The notes under the pieces: model-generated
The model's input: the letters and a program-made list of their open reading frames with translations, nothing else
Database searches by the model: none
What the model was told of the DNA's origin: nothing
Assembly (NCBI GenBank): GCA_933822405.4
Contig: CAKOGP040000224.1
Span: forward strand, 187,023 to 251,022
Source of the DNA: Cylindrotheca closterium
Lineage: Eukaryota > Bacillariophyta > Bacillariophyceae > Bacillariales > Bacillariaceae
Length of the DNA stretch: 64,000 nucleotides
Reading direction: 5' to 3'
Translations under genes and position numbers: made by a program
Shown here: piece by piece, positions 9,698 through 19,275 of the stretch
Layout: every line of letters begins with the position of its first letter
Position numbering within the stretch: position 1 is the first letter of the stretch

Positions 9698-12103
9698 TCA
9701 TGTCGCAACTGCGGCTGTGCCATATGTGTTCCTTTCAATACTCTGCACCACCACCAATGGCGATGATTCTTCCTCCTGAACTGATGTGGTCGCTCTAGTA
9801 GTAGAGCTCTTACTCAGCGGTCGCATCAGGGCGCAAAAGGGGAATTCCACGATCAATGCCGCGAGGAGGGCAAATACAAAGCTGACCACTGTGATCGAGG
9901 TGAAATCCATGACGTAGGAAAAGACACGAAAGGTCGACTTTTGTCGATCACCCAGTTTCCAAATAAAAATGATCATGGGATGAATCAAGTAAACTCCAAA
10001 TGACAAATGGGCGAGTGGTGTCCAAATGTTCCAACTGAGCATGGAACCGATCAAGCCTCCCTGACGTTCCAAACAGAGACGCATAATGGTGGCAATACAG
10101 ATTGACCAAATGGCTCTTCCAAACGCAGTGTACAGGAAGGTTGCTTCCGCACTCCAGGAAGATCCGCAATCATTGGTGGACGGCACCTCTTGGAATTGGC
10201 AAGCTCGACGGCTGTAGGCTCCAGTGACGGTAATGAGTGACATGGTCGCCAAACCTATTAGTGCCGTGACCATGGCTGCTTTGGCCGTCCGTGTTCCTCC
10301 ATAAATCACTGTTGCTGACGACGATGACGACGATGATGATGATGACGGAGGTAGCATGGCTACTAGCATTCCTGCCAGATACGATTGGGCCCGGACGTGT
10401 GGTTTGGCATATCCTTCAATGTCAAACAAGACGGCAGAACCTCCATCCAGCGTATTGACGCTCCATTTTCGTGTGTAGGAGAGAAATGCCGTGACGACAA
10501 CCGACAGCGTCCATAACAATGCCGTCATTCGCCGACCAGCCGTCTGAGACCGCAAGTAGAGCAGAACCAACCACGGGCCACATAACAAGAACAACTGGAT
10601 ATCCAATGCTAGGTACCAGGAATGATAAAAGCAGCTATCCGTCGTCGGTCTCCCCCAAGGTAAAAAGTTGTTGACAAACAAAAAGTTGGTCCACCAATAC
10701 TTGTCGCAGGGCTCCAAATAGAACTGCCATTGGTACCAAAATGGTCCGGATCCCAAATGAGGTGCGACAAACATCCAAAATCCAAGACACATGGCATATA
10801 GCGGTAGAATGCGCAGTATCCTTATGAGGAATAAGTATAGTAGTTCCCACCAGCTAGCTCCATGCTCGGCTTGTCGTTTCAGTTTTGTTTTCAAAATGTG
10901 GACTACCAGATATCCGCTAATGCACAAAAATGTGTCGACTGCAAATCGGGCGCTGAAAAAGAGCTGACCTCCCAGAGTGGTGGTGAATCCATGAGGCGGT
11001 AAAAAGGTACTAGGATTCATGTACCCTGGTCCTGTGGAGGATTGAATGGCAATCACATGTCCAAAAATGACCCATAGAATACTTCCAAACTTGAGACCAT
11101 CCAAAAATGCCGTTTCAGGTCGTTGACAACATAATTTCTTGAGATGAATTGACATGTCCCAGGCGTCCCAGAATTCGCTTTGTTGTTGTATTCTAGTACT
11201 TTCCTGTTGTCTTTGCATTGATGCTTGTTGCTCCGCGTCATCCTTCTTTTCTTCTGCATGATTTGTGGTGTTGGCGTCACTTATTGTTCTGGTTGATTCA
11301 GATTTTATCTTTGATTTTGGTCGAACAAACAAGGTCCCGATGCAACTCAACAGGAGCAACACTACCAAGATTAGCAAATATAAAAATGTCCCAAAGGACC
11401 ACTCCGCCTTGTATTCCCCACATACCCATCCAGTTTTCAAGAATCGATTGATCTTGGCAAGCCGTTTGAAACTGGAAACATAACTTTCGATCAATATTGG
11501 ATCAAATTCTGGCTCAAATTCGGCTGATGTTCTAGTAGTTTCCGCAGCAACCGCAACCGCAGCAGCAACAGCAGCAACTTGTCGATTGTGGGATGCCAGA
11601 GCCACCTTGGCTGGGAAATCGTCGGCCGCCAAATCCATGGCATTGCATTCCGGAACGACGCAGGCGGAGGCAAAGACCAGGGAGTCCCGTAAGGTTCCGC
11701 CTGCCAAACACACCTGAAGAGGACATTCGTCCATGTTGCCGAGGCCTCCGGAAGCCCAGACCCAGGGTTGGGCATATAAGGAATCCAAACCGGAAGGATG
11801 AGATTGTGCTTCCGCAGTGACAGAAAGTAATTGGGTTGACGCATTCTGAAAAAAGTGGGACAAGGCATTCGAACAATCGTTGGAAACCAACAGCGGTTCT
11901 GAAAGATTCCGGTCCGTCGCAATGGTCCAGGATCCAATCTTCTGTAGCACCATGCTTTTATGTCTGTTCTCTACGGTCCTTTTGTAATTTGGTAACTGAC
12001 TCAATAGACAAGGTTGCTGGTGCCATTTGGTTCTGTTGAATAAAATGCTGCTCCGAAAAAATACATGTTTTCGTTTTGTCCCGCAAAATGTATTCAACAT
12101 CAT
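9698..12103 (-). CDS. Acyltransferase-3 family membrane protein (NRF-6-like)
   Basis: About 801 residues from the ATG at 12103 (another in-frame ATG at 11953 is possible). Acyltransferase-3 proteins transfer acyl groups to membrane or surface glycans and lipids through about ten helices. The N-terminal part has Cys-containing luminal-type sequence (CSNALSHFF, GNMDECPLQVC) like the NRF domain, then a first helix LLILVVLLLLSC near residue 245. The catalytic region follows: LDGLKFGSILWVIFGHV with the family's key His, FAVDTFLCISGYLVV, RILRILPLYA, KYWWTNFLFVNNFLP, CFYHSWYLALDIQLF and KPHVRAQSYLAGMLVAM. Later helices end in LSFGVYLIHPMIIF. A Ser run from a GAT/GAC-type microsatellite lies at 10318-10345. 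The gene is divergent from the GH5 gene across about 325 bases. Substrate unknown. Confidence 0.85.
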   Translation of the reverse strand: MMLNTFCGTKRKHVFFRSSILFNRTKWHQQPCLLSQLPNYKRTVENRHKSMVLQKIGSWTIATDRNLSEPLLVSNDCSNALSHFFQNASTQLLSVTAEAQSHPSGLDSLYAQPWVWASGGLGNMDECPLQVCLAGGTLRDSLVFASACVVPECNAMDLAADDFPAKVALASHNRQVAAVAAAVAVAAETTRTSAEFEPEFDPILIESYVSSFKRLAKINRFLKTGWVCGEYKAEWSFGTFLYLLILVVLLLLSCIGTLFVRPKSKIKSESTRTISDANTTNHAEEKKDDAEQQASMQRQQESTRIQQQSEFWDAWDMSIHLKKLCCQRPETAFLDGLKFGSILWVIFGHVIAIQSSTGPGYMNPSTFLPPHGFTTTLGGQLFFSARFAVDTFLCISGYLVVHILKTKLKRQAEHGASWWELLYLFLIRILRILPLYAMCLGFWMFVAPHLGSGPFWYQWQFYLEPCDKYWWTNFLFVNNFLPWGRPTTDSCFYHSWYLALDIQLFLLCGPWLVLLYLRSQTAGRRMTALLWTLSVVVTAFLSYTRKWSVNTLDGGSAVLFDIEGYAKPHVRAQSYLAGMLVAMLPPSSSSSSSSSSATVIYGGTRTAKAAMVTALIGLATMSLITVTGAYSRRACQFQEVPSTNDCGSSWSAEATFLYTAFGRAIWSICIATIMRLCLERQGGLIGSMLSWNIWTPLAHLSFGVYLIHPMIIFIWKLGDRQKSTFRVFSYVMDFTSITVVSFVFALLAALIVEFPFCALMRPLSKSSTTRATTSVQEEESSPLVVVQSIERNTYGTAAVAT

Positions 12104-12428
12104 TGATGACGTGCTGACGATCGTTGTTGTGGATTTTTGATCGCGTAGATCGATTTTGGGAGACTCCGACAGGCAGTGACATACGTCATACAGTACCGGT
12201 ACCGGTACCACATCACCTTGGATTGAGAAATTGCACGAGAGAGAAAAGGCATCGCACGACCATACTGAGTTTCTTTTTCAGGTGTAAAGGCACTCCATCA
12301 TTCATTCATTCAAACTATTTCTAGTTGAGCCAATAGTGCATATCGCAACATATCGCAATACATCAGCATACATAAATAGCTGTCATCAACATCATCAGCC
12401 ATATATATAGTAGGAAGAACAAAGAAGA
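12104..12428. promoter_or_regulatory. Shared intergenic (bidirectional promoter) region
   Basis: The acyltransferase (minus) and GH5 (plus) genes diverge across this stretch, so it should hold both promoters. It carries two overlapping TACCGGTA palindromes at 12194-12207. A TATATATAG run lies at about 12402-12410, roughly 20 bases before the GH5 ATG, in its likely 5' leader. Function of either is inference. Confidence 0.4.
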
Positions 12429-14250
12429 ATGAACTCTCAGAATCAAAGACGGATAAAAGTCGAAGACGAAGAAGCATTACCACCAAAGAAATGGATTCGT
12501 GGTGTCAATTTGGGCGGCTGGCTACTAGCGGAACAATTCATCACGCCGTATCTCTTTGCTGTCAATAGTTGTCACGTCCAGGGGGATTTTTGTTGGTATC
12601 CTGGCCAAATCGGAGCCCCCAAAGACAATGACAATTGGTGTCATCCTGAAAAATGCAGAGCCGTTCAAAAGTTTGTCCAAGAAGATGGCAATGCTGATTA
12701 TCATCCCAAGAGTGCCACCCCCTACCTTGGCTATCCGATGGATGAAATGTCCCTCGGCCAAACCTTTGATCGAAAGGATATCGCTCGCAAATACATGGAA
12801 CGTCACTGGGATACCTTTCTCACCAAACAGAATCTGATCGACCTCCAAGAAGCTGGAATCACGCATTTGCGAGTCCCCATGGGATTTTGGATACGTGACA
12901 ATATCCAAGATGGTGAACCATGGATTGGAGGTGGTTGGCCCTACTTTGTCCGTATGGTAAAATGGTGTCGTGAGATTGGTGGACTCGAGGTTTGGGCGGA
13001 TCTACATGGAGCACCAGGATCCCAAAACGGCTTTGACAATTCTGGTTACCTCCTGGAGCCCCACACATGCAAGGGATGGTCCGATCGACCGGAAAATGTC
13101 GCACGAACTGTCGAAGTCCTGGCGGATATCGTGCATGCTATTGTAGATGAGGATATGGGCGATATTGTCACTGGAGTTGGATTGTTGAACGAACCCATGT
13201 TGGATTGTGATCAAGATGTTCTGCGTCAATATTACAATGAGGGATTAGAAATCGTACGAAATCTAATGGGGAAAGATACGTCAGTCTTCGTCGGTGATTT
13301 GTTTCAGAGTTGGAGATTCAATGATGGCTTTTGGGAAGATGAACCCAACACCTTTTTGGATACCCATCAGTATCACGTCTTTTTCGAAATGGGCCGTGCG
13401 TTTACACCGAGACAACATATTGCGTATCTATGCCGCCACAATTCGCAAGAGGTAACTGCCTGCTGCTATGGAGATGCTCCCAACAATACCATTCCCAACG
13501 TCAATGGGATGCAAAAGATTGTGGGGGAATGGACTGGTGCCTACGACCAGCTCCCAACCGCGGTGGCACCCTACATTATGGAAGTCATTGGTGAAACAGG
13601 GGTAGCTCCACAGTTGAATCGAACTTTGTCGAGAGCTCGGATGCACTTTTTGGAGACTTTTGTCAAGGCACAAATGGTGGTCTACGAAGCCAAGCACGAC
13701 GTTGTTTCACACGGTTGGTTCTTTTGGAACTTTCATATGGAGTGAGTACATTCCTTGTTCATGTTTGCTGCTATTCTTGTTTTTCCTCCATTCTATGAAT
13801 GCAACATTGTTTTTCTAACACAATCCAATTTGAAACATCATCATCAACAACAACAACAACAGAGGTGGAGCCTATGCGGAATGGGATTTTTTGCGCGGCG
13901 TCAAGGAAGGCTGGATGCCAAAATTGCCTCCTCCGACCGTTGCTTCCGAGGACCTGTTTGGTACTTGCCTAGACATTTACAATCAGACCAATAACGACTA
14001 CAGTGCCATCATTGATGAATACCCAGATCCAAGCGAGTTGGATTGGACCAAGAACCAAGGTTGGGAGGCCACGGACGATTTCGTTTTGAGTGACCCGAGT
14101 GCCCCAGAACGATTGTACGGCCCTGTCAAACCAAGGCACCGCCATCCATTACCGTGGTTGTTTATTATGGTCGTCATAGCAACGGGGCTCTGGTTCTCCT
14201 ATCGAAGACAAAGGGCGATGCGTAGACAAGATTACGAGACCTTGAAATAG
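12429..14250 (+). CDS. GH5 family exo-beta-1,3-glucanase-like, membrane anchored
   Basis: Two exons, 12429-13741 and 13863-14250, around a 121-bp intron (GTGAGT donor, CAACAG acceptor after a CAA repeat); 566 residues. GH5 enzymes hydrolyse beta-glucans by a retaining mechanism with two Glu. The acid/base is in GVGLLNEPML (about residue 253) and the nucleophile in QKIVGEWTGAYDQ (about 367). Other family blocks: RGVNLGGWLLAEQFI at the N-terminus, LRVPMGFW, VWADLHGAPGSQNG, and FFWNFHMEGGAYAEWDF across the splice. This matches yeast exo-1,3-beta-glucanases, so chrysolaminarin or related beta-1,3-glucan is a reasonable substrate (inference). There is no N-terminal signal peptide; instead a hydrophobic segment PWLFIMVVIATGLWF near residues 535-550 and a short basic tail suggest C-terminal membrane anchoring. 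An upstream exon with a signal peptide cannot be excluded. Confidence 0.9.
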
Positions 14251-15005
14251 ATATCATACTACTATAGTCCGATTGGTGCCACAATGCTACAGGTAATGTC
14301 TCGATGGGGATGCTATACATTTCAATTTAATAAAAAAACAATACATATAGACCAACATTACGAACAGTGTCGACCATGGTAGGGTTTTGTATGGAAATTT
14401 AAGCAAGTGTTGAGATGGGAGGTGTAAAAAAAGAAGAAAAAAGAAAACAGACAGCACATTATAACCAATAACTGAATAACTCAGGTGCAAGAATCGAACT
14501 TGTGAATGTGAAGATTGCAGTACGCTGTTTGAGGATGAGGAGGAAATCAAAGTTCATAAACAGGCTTGGGGCACGTCCAAACGTGAGGCAGGTTTGAAGT
14601 TCAGCACCATAGCAGGATAGTTAGTCATGGTTTGACTAGCTTGACTAACCAAATAGAACCCGAAGAAACTCAACCTTCAGAAGTCACAAAAAGTTCTACC
14701 ATGGACTGCAATTTCGACAGCTTCAAAATAAATACACAGCTCGCAGAGAGAATCACAATGATAATACTCAGGGGCTCTCTCCGAGAATGCCCGCATCCTA
14801 ATTGGTCATGAGTTCCATAAAGCAATGCGCAACATCATTATACAGGAGACGATTGGATCTCCAAACGAAGAATATCTACACTTTCCGGTTCTTGCTTCGG
14901 CATTGGCCTTGACTCTTGCTTTGCGTACACTAGCACTTTCTACTACACCGTTCTTCTGAAACTCGATCTCGTGGCTTCGGGTTCAGATATGCTGAACGAC
15001 CATAT
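14251..15005. other. Intergenic stretch with SDR gene relic
   Basis: Between the GH5 stop and the ankyrin gene. Apart from the SDR-derived relic at 14729-14872 nothing coding is visible. Confidence 0.5.
14729..14872 (-). pseudogene. Relic of the 3' end of the SDR gene at 18.5 kb
   Basis: The plus-strand sequence AAATACACAGCTCGCAGAGA at 14730-14749 matches AAATACATAGCTCACAGAGA just beyond the stop of the SDR gene (18505-18524) with two changes. Further in, GAGTTCCATAAAGCAATGCG then CAACATCATT matches the coding stretch CAGTTCCACAAAGAAATGCG then CAACATCATT at 18619-18649. About 40 bases present in the intact gene are missing between the two blocks. So this is a truncated, decayed copy of the last part of the SDR coding region and its 3' flank, in the same orientation. 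Confidence 0.6.
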
Positions 15006-16253
15006 CTAGTAATCTCCATCGGAGTCGTCATTGCCGAAACCCTCATCCTCGTACACAATAATCCCAGGCCTTTCACCTCCTCTCAAATCAGAAGCTGATG
15101 GCCCATTTGGTGGACGAAGTTTGTCTTGTACAGCACGTTCTGATGGGTGTGATGCCTGGTATGTCGCTGCAGTCTGTGCCTTGTTTCGTTGGCCCATCAT
15201 CGCACTCATCATTTCGTCATAGCCCATGCGTTGTTTTATATAGTGACCATACGCCGTCATGCCTTTGTTGTCTTGCAGACTCTTGTCGGCACCACGAGAA
15301 AGCAAGAGATCCATGACTTTGGTCTCCTTGATGCCAGAATTGGTAGAGTTTCCTGCAGCTACTGCGGCAGAAGTCATAAGTGGAGTGCAGAGAGTGAAAT
15401 CCAAGGCATTTACAGCGGATGGATCCTGCTCTAAAAGATGCCTCACAACTTCAAGAGAATTGTTCGCGACAGCTGCATGAATCGCGAACGATTTTTTCAC
15501 AGAAGCGCCGTTGCGCAAATATTCATCAATTTTTCCAAAGACGGTTTGAAAATTCAGATTTCCTAGCCCTGATAGTTCTCTCTTGATGTACGACAACAGT
15601 TCTTCGTCATTTCCTTGCGGCATCTGTGGGTCTGGCACTGTGACGAATTGGACTTGTGCCACCTCTTGAGATGATCTGAGGGGTAGCTTTGTATGATAGG
15701 AGGATGCGACTAAAATACGCTGCTCTGCACCGCCTCCACGAGCAATTGCGGGATCTTGAAAGAATCCATTCCTCAAAAACGCATTCGCTTCGTGTCGAGC
15801 AAAGTTCGGTGGCAACACGTATATCATCATAGTAGCATTCTGAAGAATCAAATTGTGATTCAGCAACTTGGACAAGGCGACCGCCATGACATTTTCATCC
15901 GTCTTATAAGCGTTTTCCATATGAAATTCATCAATGATCACAAACCCAGACCGATTGTCATCGTATGGAGCAAGAGATTCGAGCTTGGTTCTACCAAGAT
16001 TTGGGTCCATCAGGGCTCAACCAAGCCACTGACAAGTCAAAGAGTGACCATCAAATGCAGTATAGTAGTACCCAGAAGGGATCCTGCTCCGGTTAATCAG
16101 CCACGCTTTAATATTTCCAATTTTGGTTCCATTGTGGAGAATGTCAACGTCGATTGTGGTGAGAGCATTGAACTCCATCCCGCCGTCGTCATCACTATCC
16201 TCGTCCGTCTCTTCTCTGAAGCGAATCGAAATAGCGTCGCTTAGATTGCTCAT
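15006..16253 (-). CDS. Ankyrin-repeat protein interrupted by an in-frame TGA
   Basis: One reading frame on the minus strand runs from ATG 16253 to the stop at 15006, broken only by a TGA at 16019-16017. The upstream part (78 codons) starts MSNLSDAISIRFREE and ends HSLTCQWLG; after the TGA it continues ALMDPNLGRTKLESLAPYDD. The two parts read like one domain: an N-terminal beta-type module with FNALTTIDVDILHNG and SGYYYTAFDGHS, then SGFVIIDEFHM and a hydrophobic LILQNATMMIYVLPP strand. Ankyrin repeats follow: SFAIHAAVANNSLEVVRHLL, a CTPLMTSAA unit, and VMDLLLSRGADKSLQDNKG. The C-terminus is acidic. The interruption could be a disabling mutation, a sequencing error, readthrough or selenocysteine. 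An intron spanning it would be far too short or out of frame from the GT/AG sites I can see. Function unknown. Confidence 0.6.
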
Positions 16254-16982
16254 CGTTGCCAGTTTTCCTTTCTTCTTTATGCCTTTTTTCCTGGGAGGGA
16301 GGTATGTTATTGTTTCAGGCACTGGATGATGGTGAAAGCAGTAGGTGACACAATAATGCGAATAATAAGCTGCGGTTAATTCTGAGCTTTAGACAGTCAT
16401 ACTAGTCGAAGATCTTCAATGTGATCTGTTATGTTAGTTTTACATTACAGATGTTGAAAATGATCTTGCATCAATACTGTAAGCTCATTTCGCCTCCTGG
16501 AAATAAAAGGGCATATCGACACAGACAATTTCATCCGACGATACAGAATACATCAGCGCTAGGTTTGAAACATCTTTTGCAATATCAATATTCCAGTCGA
16601 ACCTTTGTCGACCCCAATTCACCAAACAGTCTGCCAAACATCGGTCGACTGAGACTCATGACAAATAGTAGATACTTGAGCATCTTGCTTTCAGCTTGAG
16701 AGTCATCGTAGGTAAAGTACTCGCACTCCTAATAACAGTCAGTCCATCTATCGTTACCAGAGCACTATTACTCTCTTCCAAATGTCGACATGGTTTGTGG
16801 TACAGTGAAGGTATACGTGTACATGTAATATTCGGAGTATCTTTCGTCATGAGTTCGAGGAGCACTGAAGGTCAAGTGTGAAAGTGCGTGGGACGACAAC
16901 AGACACAGGCAGTTTTCGTAGATCGCAACTGGGATCTACTACTCTTCGCCGAGGACGCCGAAGAACTTGATGAAAGAGTATT
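16254..16982. other. Gap upstream of the ankyrin gene
   Basis: Promoter side of the minus-strand ankyrin gene. No coding signature seen up to the direct-repeat element. Confidence 0.4.
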
Positions 16983-17556
16983 GAAAGAAAGAAATAAACC
17001 TTATTTCTTGACGTATACTCGCACACAAGTTCGATAAACTGATCGGACTTGGTGTTGCTGAGCAATGCTATTGTGACGGTCGTTCGACCGTCGTCAGTAT
17101 GATGAAAGGAATCCAATGATTCGTTCTCGAGCTTTCGTCTACGTTAGACTATCGAAGATAGCCAACTGGCGCCTGCCGCCTGGTTTCTTCCGTGAGGGAT
17201 TCTTTCGTGGTGTGACTCTGGTGGGTTGTGGTGTGAAGCTGGTCTTTTGGATTGCGCGCGAAGCGTGCGGTTCCAAAAGGCCAGTCTTTGATATTCCGCA
17301 AAGCGGAATATCAAAGACTTGCTTGCCTACTAGGCCTTACAGAGACGTAGAATGCGTCGATGTAAGGCCCAACAGGGATGTGGAGGGAGGGAAAGAAAGA
17401 AATAAACCTTATTTCTTGACGTATACTCGCACACAAGTTCGATAAACTGATCGGACTTGGTGTTGCTGAGCAATGCTATTGTGACGGTCGTTCGACCGTC
17501 GTCAGTATGATGAAAGGAATCCAATGATTCGTTCTCGAGCTTTCGTCTACGTTAGA
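16983..17556. mobile_element. Short element with 166-bp terminal direct repeats and hairpins
   Basis: Two copies of a 166-bp sequence, 16983-17148 and 17391-17556, look identical base for base and flank a 242-bp centre. Each repeat holds two perfect hairpins: AGAAATAA/TTATTTCT with a 3-base loop (16990-17008 in copy 1) and GACGGTC/GACCGTC with a GTTC loop (17075-17092). The centre has a 16-bp perfect stem with an AAA loop (17284-17318), GGCCTTACA/TGTAAGGCC (17333-17369) and TTTTGGA...TCCAAAA enclosing GCGCGC/GCGTGC (17245-17278). A purine-rich tract GGGATGTGGAGGGAGG abuts the right repeat and TGGCGCC lies 18 bases inside the left repeat, positions where an LTR element would carry its polypurine tract and primer site. 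No open frame of note and no clear target-site duplication. Best guess: a TRIM-like miniature retroelement or a structured-RNA locus. Confidence 0.5.
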
Positions 17557-17913
17557 TAAAATAACGTGGCTGCTGGAAACAAGAATGGAAAACAATGTAA
17601 GTGAAAACGGACTTATTCTCTGGAAATTAATACTACGTGTTTCATCATTATTTACCGCCCATTCCTACTCAAACAATAAGTAACAAGTCTTGCTTTGAAC
17701 TGTCCACGACACAGTGAAACCTCTCTGGCAGCCCTTTCTAGGCCATAACACAACCGGTATAAGCATGTTTATCCTGACACAAGAAGCACATGGGTCGTGT
17801 CATAGGTTGATGATTTCTGACCAGAATCTTGATTCTGCCTACAAAACATCGTAATTTGTTCCCATAATTTCCAAAATCGTCCTAGCTAATACAACACTTG
17901 AAAACAAACAAAC
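17557..17913. promoter_or_regulatory. Upstream region of the Ser-repeat gene
   Basis: Non-coding stretch leading to ATG 17914; immediate leader is AACACTTGAAAACAAACAAACATG, a typical A/C-rich start context in this window. No specific regulatory site identified. Confidence 0.35.
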
Positions 17914-18414
17914 ATGAAGCTCTCCTTTGTCGCAATCGTATTCTACTTCCTTTCTGGTGCCGATGCTGCTAGCCTACGTGGTATCCGAAACCTATCGTCT
18001 GTCTCCGTTGGTTCCTCTGTCTCTGTTGGATCTGAATCGGCCTCTGCATCCAACAGCAGCTCTCGCCGCAAGTTGTCTTCTGCCTCTGTTGTTTCTGACT
18101 CGGCCTCTTCCGTCTCGGTTGGCTCTGACTCGGTGTCTTCTGTCTCGGTTGGCTCTGACTCGGCCTCTGCATCCAACAGCAGCTCTCGCCGCAAGTTGTC
18201 CTCTGGCTCTGTTGCTTCGGACTCGGCCTCTTCCGTCTCGGTTGGCTCTGACTCGGTGTCTTCTGTCTCGGTTGGCTCTGACTCGGCCTCTGCATCCAAC
18301 AGCAGCTCTCGCCGCAAGTTGTCCTCTGCCTCTGTTGCTTCGGACTCGGCTCCTTCGGTCTCGGTTGGCTCTGAATCGGCCTCTGCATCCAACAGCAGCT
18401 CTCGCAGAGTTTAA
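17914..18414 (+). CDS. Secreted Ser/Asp-rich repeat protein with RRKL sites (silacidin-like)
   Basis: A 166-residue protein with a clear signal peptide (MKLSFVAIVFYFLSGADAAS). The mature part is almost only Ser, Ala, Val, Gly and Asp/Glu. It contains two complete 41-residue repeats flanked by shorter ones; units end in SASASNSSSRRKL and consist of SVSVGSDS-type blocks. Three RRKL motifs separate the units, RNL follows the signal peptide, and the last unit ends in RRV just before the stop. In diatoms, silacidin and silaffin precursors are cut at R-x-L type sites and silacidins are acidic, Ser-phosphate-rich peptides that promote silica formation. The layout here (acidic Ser peptides between RRKL sites) fits that class, but the sequence itself is not one I recognise. 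The 123-bp DNA repeats are nearly identical, so copy number may vary between alleles. Confidence 0.75.
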   Translation: MKLSFVAIVFYFLSGADAASLRGIRNLSSVSVGSSVSVGSESASASNSSSRRKLSSASVVSDSASSVSVGSDSVSSVSVGSDSASASNSSSRRKLSSGSVASDSASSVSVGSDSVSSVSVGSDSASASNSSSRRKLSSASVASDSAPSVSVGSESASASNSSSRRV

Positions 18415-18534
18415 GCAAGGACCCCTTGGGCTGGCAATGTCCGTTCTAGGAAACTTTTCCCTTTGGGAATCATCCATATTGTACTCCTAAATATTTAGTC
18501 TTACAAATACATAGCTCACAGAGAGAATCATTTT

Positions 18535-19275
18535 CTATTGACTAGGGGATTGCTCTTCAGGAATGCCAACAACGACCGGCATCTTGTGTTGATACTTTGA
18601 GTAGGTCTCCTCCTTCGTCATCAGTTCCACAAAGAAATGCGCAACATCATTTCTTGAGATGGATGTATCGCCAAATAAGGAAACTTCAGCCTTCTCAGAA
18701 ATTGTATACTTCCCACTGGCTTCTTCGGCGTCAACTAGATTGGTCGGGCGCACGATCACCCAATCTAATTTCTTTCCATCGGGACCCAGAAGATAGGCGG
18801 CTGCCTTTTCGTTATCGGCGTGGGGAGGGATGAGGTAACGCAACATGAAAATTATTGCTCGCTCCCCCAATTTCCTCTTGGGGTCGACACCTTTGTGTGC
18901 CACACCATCAGATCCCATGAGGAGGAATTTACAAGAAGCAGGCATTGCCTTGGTCAACTTCTTGCATGCATCAGCGACGAGGCGTCGGTCCTTCACGAAC
19001 ATTCCCTTGAAGGTCATGTTGTGTCCCAGACAAGAGACTACATAGTCGCAATCTTTGGTCAGCTCGACAAGTTGCTCATGTTTCATTTGCGTAATGCTGC
19101 CTTCACTGATCTCTAGTCGGTCAATGTTTTTGGTCTTATCGTTCAACTTGCTCAACATGGATTCCTTGGATCGGACAAGGGCGATGACTGCATGACCTTG
19201 GTCGAGCATCATTTGCACTACATGCTTTCCAGTAGCTCCGGTGGCACCGACGACAAGGACTTTGGTAGGATACAT
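18535..19275 (-). CDS. NAD(P)-binding atypical SDR (NmrA/BVR-B-like)
   Basis: A single-exon gene for 246 residues. The Rossmann start KVLVVGATGATGKHVVQMML (residues 5-24) has the GxTGxxG-type dinucleotide motif of atypical short-chain dehydrogenases. It continues with HAVIALVRS, CDYVVSCLGHN, SCKFLLMGSDGV and LDWVIVRPTNLVD, and ISRNDVAHFFVELM near the C-terminus, all standard for the SDR_a5 / biliverdin-reductase-B-like group. There is no signal peptide. A conserved YxxxK catalytic pair is not obvious, as is common in this group, so substrate and even catalytic activity are open. It is convergent with the Ser-repeat gene (about 120 bases apart) and divergent from the patatin gene. A truncated relic of its 3' end lies about 3.8 kb away at 14.7-14.9 kb. 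Confidence 0.88.
   Translation of the reverse strand: MYPTKVLVVGATGATGKHVVQMMLDQGHAVIALVRSKESMLSKLNDKTKNIDRLEISEGSITQMKHEQLVELTKDCDYVVSCLGHNMTFKGMFVKDRRLVADACKKLTKAMPASCKFLLMGSDGVAHKGVDPKRKLGERAIIFMLRYLIPPHADNEKAAAYLLGPDGKKLDWVIVRPTNLVDAEEASGKYTISEKAEVSLFGDTSISRNDVAHFFVELMTKEETYSKYQHKMPVVVGIPEEQSPSQ

Noticed and set aside
14480..14530. A tRNA T-arm-like phrase (minus strand CAAGTTCGATTCTTG) suggesting a tRNA gene
   Set aside because: No matching 5' acceptor strand, D-arm or anticodon stem could be found at the right distance; chance or decayed.
17927..18490. Alternative frames (plus and minus) across the Ser-repeat gene, up to 187 codons
   Set aside because: They exist only because the repeat unit is a multiple of three; only one frame has a signal peptide and sensible composition.
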